Shown in pieces: positions 34,200 through 43,809 of a DNA stretch of 64,000 nucleotides. Source of the DNA: Nemania diffusa (Eukaryota > Ascomycota > Sordariomycetes > Xylariales > Xylariaceae); assembly GCA_038501195.1 (NCBI GenBank), contig JBBPUQ010000006.1, forward strand, positions 1,116,001 to 1,180,000, in the 5' to 3' direction. Within the stretch, counting starts at the first letter, position 1, and every line of letters starts with the position of its first letter. The translations under genes and the position numbers were made by a program. The notes under the pieces are model-generated. The model saw only the letters and a program-made list of their open reading frames with translations. It was not told where the DNA came from and did no database searches.

Positions 34200-36440
34200 T
34201 CAAGCCCCATCCCGCACCCTCGTATCAAAAACCCCATTCCGCCAGCCCCCGGCCTCGAACTCCTCCACCCTATCCCCCGCCATCTCCGCCTCGTCATGCC
34301 ACAGCTTGACCACGCTCCCAGGCGCATAAACGCCCCTGAAGACCCCCTCGCCCGGCTGGTCCACGCCGATCCGCGTGTACAAATCCGGGTCCTCAGCAGG
34401 CACGAGGCGCGCGGCAACGGCCCTGATGAAAGTCCACAGATCATCCGGGCTGGCAATGCGCGTGGCGCGCAGGCGCTCGCGCGCGAAGAGCAGCTCGCGG
34501 TTCGCAGCGCGGAGGGCGTCGGCGACGGCGCTGGCGAGGCTCGCCTCGAGCGCGGCGCGCAGGATAGGGCGGAGCAGGGGCTTGGCGAGCCACCCGAGGA
34601 AGGCGAAGCGGGACTTGGCGAGGGCGTAGTCGAGGTGGTGGACGCGGACACGGACGCCGCGCAGCGCGAGGACGTGGTCGGGCCGGGCGCGGCAGATCTC
34701 GGCCTCGACGTGGACGTCGACGCCGCGCTCGTCGAGCGCGAGGGAGGCGAGGCCCGAGGCGGGGGCGAGGAGGTGGCGGAGGAGGCCGCCGTGGGCGCGC
34801 AGCCAGAAGCCGACCTCGGAGGCGCGGGCCGAGATGCCGTCGAGCTTGAGGAGGAGGAGGTGCTTGGTGCTCGTGGTGGTGCCGCCGAGGCGGGCCTTGC
34901 GGATCTCGACGTCGTTGTAGGTCTCGAGCTTGAGCCGGTGGGGGAGGAAGGAGGTGTGGTTGACGGTTGTGCCGGGCTCGATGATGAGGTTCTCGAGTAG
35001 GAGGTCGATGGCGGGTGTGCTGACCTCTAGGCGGGGGATGGGGATGTACTGGATGGCGGAGATGAGGAGGGGTAGGAAGACGTTTAAGGAGTCCTGGATG
35101 AGATCTGGGTTGGTGGCGGAGTTAGGGGGGGATAGGACGCCGAATATGCGGAAAGTGGTTGTCACGAGGTTATGCACGTCGGTATCTCTGAGGACGCTCT
35201 GCAGTGTAATGGAGATTTGTTGGAGAAGCTCGTCGACGTCGTGGCTTAGACTGCTCTCGGAGCCGACTTGCTTGCTCTTCTCTCTAAGGTCTTTGATCTT
35301 CTCCTCGGCGTTGCTGAAAAAATCAGGATCCGTGAGGAGCCTTTGCAGACTATCCCCGATTTGTTGCATCAGGTTCTCAAACTCGGGATCTTGATCCTTG
35401 TGGCTCACGACCTTTTGGAGGAGCTCTTCGCATTTTTCCCATTCCTTTCTATCGCCGAAGCTCTTGACGAACTCCCAAAGGTTAGTTAATGCACGATCAG
35501 TCTCTCGATTCTCGACCACGTCGCTTTGGGCTGTCTCTATAATCTCTTCCGCGGCACGTGAATACACGAGAGCATATCTCTTGATCAAGAGTGCCAGAGT
35601 CGACACCGAGTCCGAATAGTCCTTGCGTTTTCTTAGATTTAAAACTGTTGCTTGGAGACGCTTTAATAGTGCCTGGCCTTCGTCCCCCGAGATTTTGTCC
35701 TTGGCACTCTCAACAGCTGCACCCGCAACGTCACGGCCACTATCCACAACTACCTTAGCAACGTCTTGCACCTCGTTTTCAAGGTCCTCGGCGGAAGGCG
35801 GTTTGCCATTGGCGTCTTGGTCTGTGAGGCTGTCTTGCACTTCAGGCGACGGTTCTATCTGCTTCCCGGCTTGATCGGCGACGTCGCGCAAAGCAAAGGC
35901 CGAGTCTCTAAACACTTCTCTGCCTACCACGGAGAGGTCGCCGAGGAAATTGCGGAATTCCGGGTTGGTAACTAGCAAAGAGCCGACAGTGCGCAGGCTT
36001 TCGTAGGCGGCGGCGGTATCAGCTTTAGCCTTGACGCTCTGCGCTCGAGCACTGAGGTCATCGATATCAAGGGATATCCTGCTCTTGGTGAGAAACCAGA
36101 TCAGATCCTGAAGTTGATCCTGGCTGTTCTTGTTACTCAGCAGGACGATGAACTGCTGCAGCCATTGCTTGGTGAGTCGCGCGAGCCTTCGGCCAGAGCT
36201 CGACAGGTCGGGGTTGTCCGGGCTGAGCACCTCGCTCGCCAGGAGCGTGCGCAGGGCGACGATGGCCTGCTCGTTGCTAGGCATGTATCCTTTCGACAGG
36301 GCACGGCACATCTGATAGCTGTGGAGCTTTCGGGCCAGCTCTCGCTGCATGTGGGTGTCCTGCTCATATTGAGGCAGCAGGGGTTCTGTCTCGGGGTCTG
36401 CATTCCGCTTCCTCAAGCCGAAGCACGATGAAAACATCAT
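34200..36440 (-). CDS. HAM1-type protein with BPI/lipid-transfer-like fold
   Basis: This single exon gives 746 residues and starts MMFSSCFGLRKRN. The family (HAM1-like N- and C-terminal domains, older name DUF5923) is fungal and is often annotated as similar to bactericidal permeability-increasing/LPS-binding proteins. That suggests a tubular lipid-binding domain at membranes. The long helical N-terminal half (about 25-430) includes MQRELARKLHSYQMCRAL and ALRTLLASEVLSP. The lipid-binding-like half follows (about 440-740), with IPIPRLEVSTPAIDLLLENL. No signal peptide is seen; Cys6 near the N terminus could carry a lipid, but that is a guess. The 3' third of the gene is extremely GC-rich, unlike its 5' part. 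Confidence 0.85.
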   Translation of the reverse strand: MMFSSCFGLRKRNADPETEPLLPQYEQDTHMQRELARKLHSYQMCRALSKGYMPSNEQAIVALRTLLASEVLSPDNPDLSSSGRRLARLTKQWLQQFIVLLSNKNSQDQLQDLIWFLTKSRISLDIDDLSARAQSVKAKADTAAAYESLRTVGSLLVTNPEFRNFLGDLSVVGREVFRDSAFALRDVADQAGKQIEPSPEVQDSLTDQDANGKPPSAEDLENEVQDVAKVVVDSGRDVAGAAVESAKDKISGDEGQALLKRLQATVLNLRKRKDYSDSVSTLALLIKRYALVYSRAAEEIIETAQSDVVENRETDRALTNLWEFVKSFGDRKEWEKCEELLQKVVSHKDQDPEFENLMQQIGDSLQRLLTDPDFFSNAEEKIKDLREKSKQVGSESSLSHDVDELLQQISITLQSVLRDTDVHNLVTTTFRIFGVLSPPNSATNPDLIQDSLNVFLPLLISAIQYIPIPRLEVSTPAIDLLLENLIIEPGTTVNHTSFLPHRLKLETYNDVEIRKARLGGTTTSTKHLLLLKLDGISARASEVGFWLRAHGGLLRHLLAPASGLASLALDERGVDVHVEAEICRARPDHVLALRGVRVRVHHLDYALAKSRFAFLGWLAKPLLRPILRAALEASLASAVADALRAANRELLFARERLRATRIASPDDLWTFIRAVAARLVPAEDPDLYTRIGVDQPGEGVFRGVYAPGSVVKLWHDEAEMAGDRVEEFEAGGWRNGVFDTRVRDGA

Positions 36441-36916
36441 AGGTATGGGTTGGAATGTGCTCAGCAGTCGGTATAATATGGTATTATGTATGCGTCTACG
36501 TGAAGTAGCAGCGAGAGATTAGGTAATAAGACAGCTTCGGTTTCTGGCGTGATAGGGCAGATCGAGGGCTGGGAAATATTGCGTCTTGTGCGGTAAGTTG
36601 CAAGAGACCTTACCTAGAATTCATGGTTGAAAGAATACAGCTACACTTGTATTTACGCTTGGCTATCTTATGTATGTAGTACCTACCGAGACCTTTAGGT
36701 TGAATTGTCATGAACTACCTAAGTAGATACCTAGATAGTGATGACGTCGTTTACTTAGAGCTCTACCTATATGTACTACGGAGTTCCACCCCTACCTCCT
36801 ATGTATATGTAGGTACAGAGTAGTAGGTACAGTGGGTTTTTGTGGCACGGTAATGTGGCTAGTGGTGGTGGGGCGCGCTGGCATGGGTTAGTATAAATAA
36901 TTCTAGCTAATATTCC
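36441..36916. other. Intergenic, upstream of the HAM1-type gene
   Basis: This region holds the HAM1-type promoter and the 3' end of the zinc-finger/ankyrin gene. It is dense in partial copies of GTAGGTAC and TACCTA at about 36660-36835. No frame suggests a gene. Confidence 0.5.
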
Positions 36917-38948
36917 TTAGCACGATGTACATGATGAACAAATCCTATGATAGCAGTCCTTACAACAAGCGTCCTCTTCGTTTGTTGCATACTCGAATAC
37001 ACCTTCATAGCCACATTCTGAACATTTGTATGCGTCTGCAGTATCGTAGAGATTGTTGTCGGGTATGGGCGACTCTTCACGCGGAGGTTTGCTCAGATTT
37101 CTCAGAATATTCAAGATATCGTCACGCGTAGATTGTTGACAAGAAAGAGCAGCATCTAACGCAGTCCCCCAGGTTTCTCCACGCAAATGGATATCCGCTC
37201 CATCTTCAAGCAAGGCTCGAAATGTGGCCAGGTCCCCAGAAGCGGCGGCGATGTGCAGCGGCGGATCTGGAACCCATTCATCATCGGTTTTTGAGTCCCC
37301 AGGCACGAGCGACTGCAGTGCTGCGTTGACTGTAGATCGGCTCAGTTTCACCACCTTGCTGGTACCTTCTTCTGGTTCGTCGTCCCCCATACTCCTGGGT
37401 ATAGCAAACAAGGCGAGCTGTTCCATGTGGCTTGCGACATGACGACGAAATTTAATCGGCTCCACCGTTATCGCAAATCCCGCGGCCTCCGTAGAAGGTG
37501 GTGCAGGCGTATCATTTCTCAAGGTTGCCTCCCACTCGTCGCAAAACGGGCACTCGTCAGCAGCGATGGCATCCACAGCGCGTTGACTTGCATCCATGAG
37601 TAATTCCAGCTGGCGATCGTTGAATAAGACATTGGCATGCTTGTTTTTCGCATGTGACTTGAAATCTGCCGGTGTTGTGAACGGCCCCTTCGAGCAGAGC
37701 ACACACATCCATTGTTTCCTGTGGCACTGGACTTCGTGGTTAAACCAAGTGCGCCTATCTCCGAACATTTCGGAGTCGCATTTTCCTTGGCCAAGAGTAC
37801 AGACGTATGCTTTCAGGTCCCCATAGGCATGACGCCTCCATGCTGACTCCCGAGTGAATGCTTGAATGCCGAGGCAAAGTGGGCACTCAAAAATCGAGCT
37901 TTCCCTACTCAACTCAGCAAGACTTGGTAGATGAAGCCGAGAACTCTCACTTTCGATCAGTAGAGACGAGCTAGTTGAAATGAAAGATCTGGTGTCCTCT
38001 ATGCTTGCCTCATCTTCCACAAGTCGCTGAAGCCTTGTGATATCCAGTGTGGACGCTTTCGTAGAGGCATATGTGTGACCTGCGTCAGATCTACCGAGCT
38101 TAGTCCCGACTAAAGAACCCATCTGGAGGTTTAACCCAATATCAAATGCTGTCCCTTCACTTCTGTCTTTGGGCAATCTATTTCTTTCTCCTCCGTTTCC
38201 GTGTGGACCTGCGATTCGACTCCCATGCTCTCGGGCGTAGCGGAGAAAGTGACGACGATTCGTAATAGCACGACCAAGGCGTGCACATAGCCACGCGGAA
38301 TCCGGTTGGTTAAGCTTAGGGTATCTCTCCGCGACATAATTGATGTCAAATTGATCAATAAAGGGGTCGCCATCCTGGAGGGCTCTGGCATATCGATCAC
38401 GGGGTGTAGCCTTTCGAATGAGAATGCTGATCCTGAATAAGCTTCGAATGCATTCTAATATGACGTCGAAAATATCCTGAGATTCATCTTTCTCTAAGCC
38501 GAGGATAGCCTCAGTCTCGAGTTGACTTTCTAGAGATGACAAGCCATTATCATCAATCGAGTTGTCGAATGTGAAAGGTCGGTTTTCTCGATTACCAGAT
38601 GCGATCTCCAGCACTTAGACCCCGTTAATAGCAGAATAAATGAGCTCAGGAAAAATATCGCTTACAATCATTCAATGCTTGTGTAAGGTCTTCTAATAGA
38701 TCTTCTACCTGTTCCAAAATCCGTTCTGCGGCTGCAAGACGTGCTTCAAGAGATGCAGGAGAACTAGCCGACTGGCGCGCCCCAATATTCCCAGCCCAAA
38801 GTTTGAATCTATCTAGAGCATCTACCATGGACTCAATAGATACGGACAATGTTTTGTTGCTCAACCCCAGCTGGGTGATGAGTTCATTAAAACGATCTTC
38901 CGCGATCCGTGTCCTAGAAGCTACTGTATGTTTGTTGTCTTTATCCAT
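36917..38948 (-). CDS. Zinc-finger / ankyrin protein with N-terminal helical domain
   Basis: Two exons (38666-38948 and 36917-38613) and a 52-bp intron give 659 residues. The start is the ATG at 38948, with A at -3 and G at +4; further upstream the frame has only a TTG. Residues 1-100 are helical (RFNELITQLGL, LARLAAAERILEQVEDLLEDL). A C2H2-like array lies at about 334-460 (FECPLCLGI, WMCVLCSKGPF with KSHAKNKH, DECPFCDEW with RRHVASHMEQLALFAIP). An ankyrin repeat follows at about 540-590 (PPLHIAAASGDLATFRALLEDGADI). The Cys-rich end from about 620 (YKCSECGYEG, CCKDCYHRICSSC) looks like a small zinc-binding module. Such proteins are abundant in filamentous ascomycetes, and some occur near NLR genes. 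No function is established. The gene diverges from the DUF7580-type gene. Confidence 0.8.
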
Positions 38949-39408
38949 AGTAATGGGTGAACGCTTAACACATAAACACCCCTTCGAGAGTTTAAGTCTA
39001 AAGTGAAAAGGAGCAGCTCGAATTGAACTCGCTGGTAGTGATTTCAAGAGGTCGAATGAAATAGCCAATCACACATACAGCGTTAATTACTCCTCATTTG
39101 GGGGCCGAAATGGCTGCCCAGAGAGCATCCTAGTAGTTCATTGCTAGTTGCGTTGGACTTCTAATAATTTTTAAAAATCCCTCCTCTTACAACAATATAG
39201 CGGCACTCTTAGGGAGACGTGCCTATAATCAAGCATCTTGTTGACCTCCTCAGTCCCATATCGAATCACCAAGACAGACAGACGTACTTGTCGACGGGAG
39301 GCCCATAGACTTCAATCACAAAACCAACCACCTTTAATCGCCTACTTAGTCGCCTATTTACTTATCCGTCTTTTCTCATATTCTACAACCTGTGCGCTAA
39401 CAGATAAG
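38949..39408. promoter_or_regulatory. Bidirectional promoter of the two accessory genes
   Basis: Only 460 bases separate the two start codons, so the genes must share regulatory space. On the plus side, TATAATCAAG at about 39221 and a pyrimidine- and A-rich leader precede the start at 39409. No repeat or known operator is visible. Co-regulation is inferred from the spacing alone. Confidence 0.55.
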
Positions 39409-41459
39409 ATGTCGGGTATCGAAATCGCCGGCCTCGTTCTTGGGGCTTTCCCTATTGCCATAGAAGGATTTAAAAAATACCGCGAAATGGCCATGCGCGG
39501 TTGTTTCCGTTCCGAGTACCATCGTAATATATACGAACTCAATTTCCAACATCTGAGTTTCAACCGAACCTTAGAGCAGCTCTTATTTCCTCTAGTCTCT
39601 GACGAGGGCCAACTTCAAGATCTGATTGCAAGGCCGGGTGGACCAGGGTGGAATGACCCCGCCATCCAAAGGGCATTGGAAAAAAGACTCCAGAAATCTT
39701 ATCACCTATATTTAGAAATAATGGATGGGATGCAAAAGACCATACAAAAGCTGAACAAAGAGCTATCAATTGATAATCCACAGATCCAGTTATACGCCAG
39801 AAACAACAAGGTCAGTGATGTTTATTTGCATGGCTCTATGATGCGAAAACATTCCAAGCTAACCTCAAGTTCAACCGTCTCTCAGGTTCCGCCGGCCTCA
39901 TCACAGCCTTCCACCACCTCGAGATTCCCAAAATCTTTTAGTCAATCAAACCTAGAAATACAGCGTTTCCGAGTCAAATTCATACTAAACGAAAGTACCC
40001 GAACCCGACTGTTTTCAGAGCTTCAGACTTGCAATGACCGGTTAGAGAAACTGACTCTGACGAGCGACTCCGTGTCAGAGCTGCAAGCTAGCTACCGGAT
40101 CAGTACTTCTAAATCAGCTTTCTCAGTTACGAGCGCTGATTTGTGTAAGTTCTGGAACCACGCCGACAGATTATATAAAGCCCTCGTGGGAGCATGGGGC
40201 TGTACATGTTACGAGCAACACTGCGCTGAACTCATTCTCCAACATCGACAACCGCCAGATAAAGACTTCCTTCTTCATTTTTGCCCAGGTCAACAAGCGG
40301 GAAGCAGTGTGGAAACTGCCCTCTGGCCTATGTGTTCCGTTCGATTACAGATGCATGAACAAAAGGCTTCAAATCTCCTGTCACTTCAAGAATCAGCCAG
40401 CAATACACCCATATCTCTGTCAACGCCACAGCACCGATCACAACAACCCACAAGAACAGCATTCCCCAAGGAGAGAAAGACGAAAAAGGTCCAAATTCTC
40501 CCCCACTGGACTACCCATTCAGTGTCAGTCACTAGCAATTCATCCTCCTTCTGTCTATGGTGTCGCTCTTTAATTGCCATTGATTTGTTTTTATATGCCC
40601 GATATTTCTATGACGCAGTTATTTAAGAGGCTTCGCAAGTCAGATCATAGGCATGCTTCACTGTATCTCATTTTTGTACGCGAATGCGAGAATATGTATA
40701 AGCTGATACACCGGCAGATCACAAAGTAGCACGTCTACGCTAACAATAACCCCAGTACAACAGCCGCCAGGTGCAATAGAAAATGTCGTAGACAACCTTT
40801 GCATGACGCTGGGTACTACCATCAAACCGCAGTCTTTCATAAAATGTCATGACGATATACGCTATTACTTGACTTCAGAAAAATGGCCAGCAACACACTC
40901 AAGAATATGTCTCTCTGAGATACTGTCGGGCGCCGCCAAGCCTCTTACTCGCCGCCAGCGCTACCATCTATCAATGACAATCGCATCGTCATTTGTTCAG
41001 TTAAAAGACACTCCGTGGCTTCAGTCTCGATGGGGTAAAGACGACGTACATTTCTCCCGCGCCGAAGACCAGTATACTCTGCTCCTCGATTCGCCTTTCA
41101 TAGTGCAATCTTTCACTTCTGGATCACCGGCAACTCCCCCGGGGGCTAGACACGACGTTGCAAGTATTGCATCTCTGGGCATCCTTCTCCTCGAGCTCTG
41201 CTTCGGGACGAGCATTGATCAGCATCCCAATCGGCTCGAGTGGCCTCCAAGCAACGAGCAGACCAAGGCCGCAGTCGATCTACTTACCGCCCTCGACTGG
41301 CTCAAAGATGTCAATGACGAGGCTGGGGCCGATTACTCCGAGGCTGTTCAGTGGTGTCTCTCGGGGTGCCGTACCATGCCTAGCGATGGAGTCTGGAGGA
41401 AACTGATGGCTGAGAAGGTCGTAGCACCTCTAGGGCGATGCTTAGATTACCTAAGTTAA
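39409..41459 (+). CDS. DUF7580-type protein: HeLo-like N terminus plus kinase-like C terminus
   Basis: The ATG at 39409 opens MSGIEIAGLVLGAFPIAIEG, a hydrophobic N terminus shared by many fungal HeLo-like or prion-associated proteins. Exon 1 is 39409-39810, followed by a 75-bp intron (donor GTCAGT, branch CTAAC, acceptor CTCAG) that would be read in frame if retained. Exon 2 starts at 39886 and runs to about 40480-40600; exon 3 starts near 40756 and ends at 41459. The exact second donor is unresolved. The length is about 580 residues. The C-terminal part has a kinase C-lobe feel: LASS-type helix (MTIASSFVQL), WGKDDVHF where a catalytic loop would be, and SLGILLLELCFGTSI like the F helix. I see no glycine loop or VAIK lysine, so it is probably a pseudokinase. 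A cell-death or allorecognition role is inference. Confidence 0.75.
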
Positions 41460-41587
41460 GGTATGGCGGCATGGCGGCATGGCTATACGGGCAGCTTGTC
41501 TCCGCACTAACGGTAACCTATCCTCAGACTCTAGAGCTAAACATCTTAACAAGTCAGCCTAAACCATAATGCGTATCGCGAACTTCA

Positions 41588-43145
41588 TTACTTTCCCGTA
41601 AGAATACCCAGTGACCTAAGCATTTTAGGCCAAAGGATGTAAATCAGATTGTCGTATGTGCCCTCCGTCGCCGCGTCTACAATGCCTGGTACTTGTAGAT
41701 GTAGAAGACTCTCTACGTCCTCTCGCATTCTGCCAGCCTCTACCTCCCCTCTAGGCTCTTGCTCGAGTGTCTCGGATAGCTTAAAGATACAGCGTATGTG
41801 CTCAAATACCAGGCTTTCTTTGCGCATCTCCGTAACAACCAAGGCATCTCTAAGATGCTTACTAGAGAGACCATTACCACTAAATTCTGACGTTTTATAG
41901 CAACTACTAAGTAGCTTACATTGCGGCCTCGAGGTTTTCCCTATCTAGGGCTGTGCAGCCGAGTCCATACATGCACAAGGCATTGAAAGGATCGCTTCGC
42001 ACTTGGCCCCCTTTAAGCCATAAGTTCTGCACTTCTAGGAAGTGGTCCTCGGCTAGATACAAATTGCCTTCACGGCGGTCGACGGTCCCAAGTCCGAAAT
42101 GCGTACTACAATTATCAGCTTACACAAACTAGAGGCGGGCTAGGGGAGCACTCACGATGCTGCCATGGCCCAATTGTACGGCTCAGTTGATTCTACCTAA
42201 GGCCCCATTTATGAGCTTTTTCGCTTCTTCTGGCTGTCCAGACCACACCAGGCTCAAGCCCATACTGTTCATCATCTCTGCTGGCCATTCTCCTTTCCGA
42301 TCCGTCTGCTGGTCCGACCACTCCTTGAAGTGGTCGCGTGCTCACCTGTGCTATTTGACCGCTGCGGTAAGTTCATTTAGAGTAGCGAGGCCCGCTGCGA
42401 TATTGTCTGTAGCCTAGGAGGACGCTCGCGGGTTGAAAAGGACGTCGCCCGCACAGGTTTCATAGGATTTCTTGAGGTATTTTACCCCCTTTTCAGTTTC
42501 TTCGGTACGAACGAGTAACTGGCCTTCATGGGATGCCAGAGACCCTTGGGGGCTTATTGTCTGCTCCTTTTCGGATAGTTTATCTAAAACTAGCTGGTTG
42601 GTATCAAGCAATCCGGATAATTCGTCGTACGAGTTGACCTCCAATAGGTATCTGACGGCCTTAGCATGTCTTACACAAAGGGCATATAAAAGCTGACTTG
42701 TTGCTAACATGCATTGCTCATCTCGCAATACTCCTAGTTTCCCATAAGCTATACTTAGAGACGTATTCCTAATGGAAGATCTCCCTGAGACTGACGACGT
42801 GCTGCAGATATTGATCCCGCGTGAAGTATAGTTGAGTGACATTGGAGTCTCGCCGAGGAAGGGCCTTGGAGACTAGAGTTGTTGCATTACTGAAGATACT
42901 ATATTTTTTCTCTAAAGTCGTGGAATTCTTCAATAATTAACGTCACAGCAAGGCGATTTAGCGATAACAATCTTGATGCGTCATTTCTCTTGACAAGTGA
43001 TAGGGTCGTAAGATTCCTGGTTGCATCTGCGAGACTAGCCATCACAATTTAGTTAGAATCAATAAAAGTCAGTCAGAAGACTTACCGGGTGAGATCTGAA
43101 CAGAATCCTAGCGATGCTGAGAGATCTGAAGCAGAGTATGGTTTA
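41588..43145 (-). pseudogene. Decayed fungal NLR: winged-helix end and TPR region
   Basis: Read on the minus strand, conserved blocks run in order. DLTRLADATRNLTTLSLVKR and LLSLNRL match the winged-helix end of fungal NLRs. Next come QYLQHVVSLREIF and YLLEVNSYDELSGLLD, then TPR blocks (NSMGLSLVWSGQPEEAKKLI, FGLGTVDRREGNLYLAEDHF, YGLGCTALDRENLEAA). The tail is TEMRKESLVFEHIRCIFKL and a frame ending at 41588. Introns with good splice sites survive at 43035-43085, after WAMAAS near 42155, and after LEAA near 41920. The gene is broken by TAG at 42414-42416, TAG at 42351-42353, TGA at 42342-42344, frameshifts near 42900, 42770 and 42190, and a further stop after FREKI. No P-loop/NB-ARC segment is visible upstream, so the 5' part is lost or unrecognisable. 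Confidence 0.8.
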
Positions 43146-43439
43146 AGGGGAGATAGAGGGACACTCCTAAATTCACGTACGTTGATGCCGTCATCAGCTC
43201 TAAATATATAACGATCTTGGGGATATGATGGTAGGATGGCATTAGGTGGTGAGTATGATTCAATGGCTCACAATTTCTAGCCGTTTTCCTATTCGCATCC
43301 TTTACCTCAGCAAGGGAGAGCTTAGATAGTAGTAACCCACTGTCCTAGACGTTAGTTCCGAAGCCATCTTCGCAATAAATAGGATAGGATAACTATATCC
43401 GAACATCAATCTATCTCAATCGTAAATTGAAGAGAAAGG

Positions 43440-43809
43440 CAACTCACGGAATACCAGGCACTGCTACTTCAAATGTGGCTCGCTATCGTCGACTTCCCAC
43501 CCAATGCCTCCGAGATAGAATCCTAACGAAACAGTAGTCACAGGGAGCCTCGTTTTGATAGAAAGGCTATTTCCTAGGCCTATCGAGGATAGGATGATAA
43601 TTACACCGAGCCCATACTGTCACATGGCTCCAATAATGTCTCCCTGGCCGCCGAAGAAGCGCTTATGCTCGACCATCTCATGATACCTATCACTCCCCAT
43701 ATCGAGAACTTCCGCCTGGGTCTGTAAGAGCTTTCCGAGGCCGTGACTAGGATATTCGAGCAGAGAGTGCCGCGTCAACACTTGATTCTATCTCCTCTAG
43801 ATCGAACAT
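43440..43809 (-). pseudogene. Broken reading frame of unknown family
   Basis: An ATG at 43809 opens MFDLEEIESSVDAALSAR. A one-base frame change then leads into a frame of about 110 codons (HGLGKLLQTQAEVLDMGS, HEMVEHKRFFGGQGDIIGAM, then the hydrophobic QYGLGVIIILSSIGLGNSL). It is interrupted by TGA directly after GDIIGAM and by TAG after DSEPHLK near 43463. The TGA could derive from TGG by the G-to-A change that RIP causes. I do not recognise the family. It may be a relic of the same NLR locus or an independent gene, and chance openness is possible. Confidence 0.35.

Noticed and set aside
34296..35000. Plus-strand open frame of 234 codons
   Set aside because: It is exactly opposite the GC-rich part of the HAM1-type gene, with an Ala/Gly/Glu-rich translation typical of a GC-driven shadow.
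38949..39068. N-terminal extension of the zinc-finger/ankyrin protein
   Set aside because: The only upstream start in frame is TTG. The ATG at 38948 has a good context.
39238..39408. N-terminal extension of the DUF7580-type protein
   Set aside because: It opens with TTG, and the conserved N terminus begins at the ATG at 39409.
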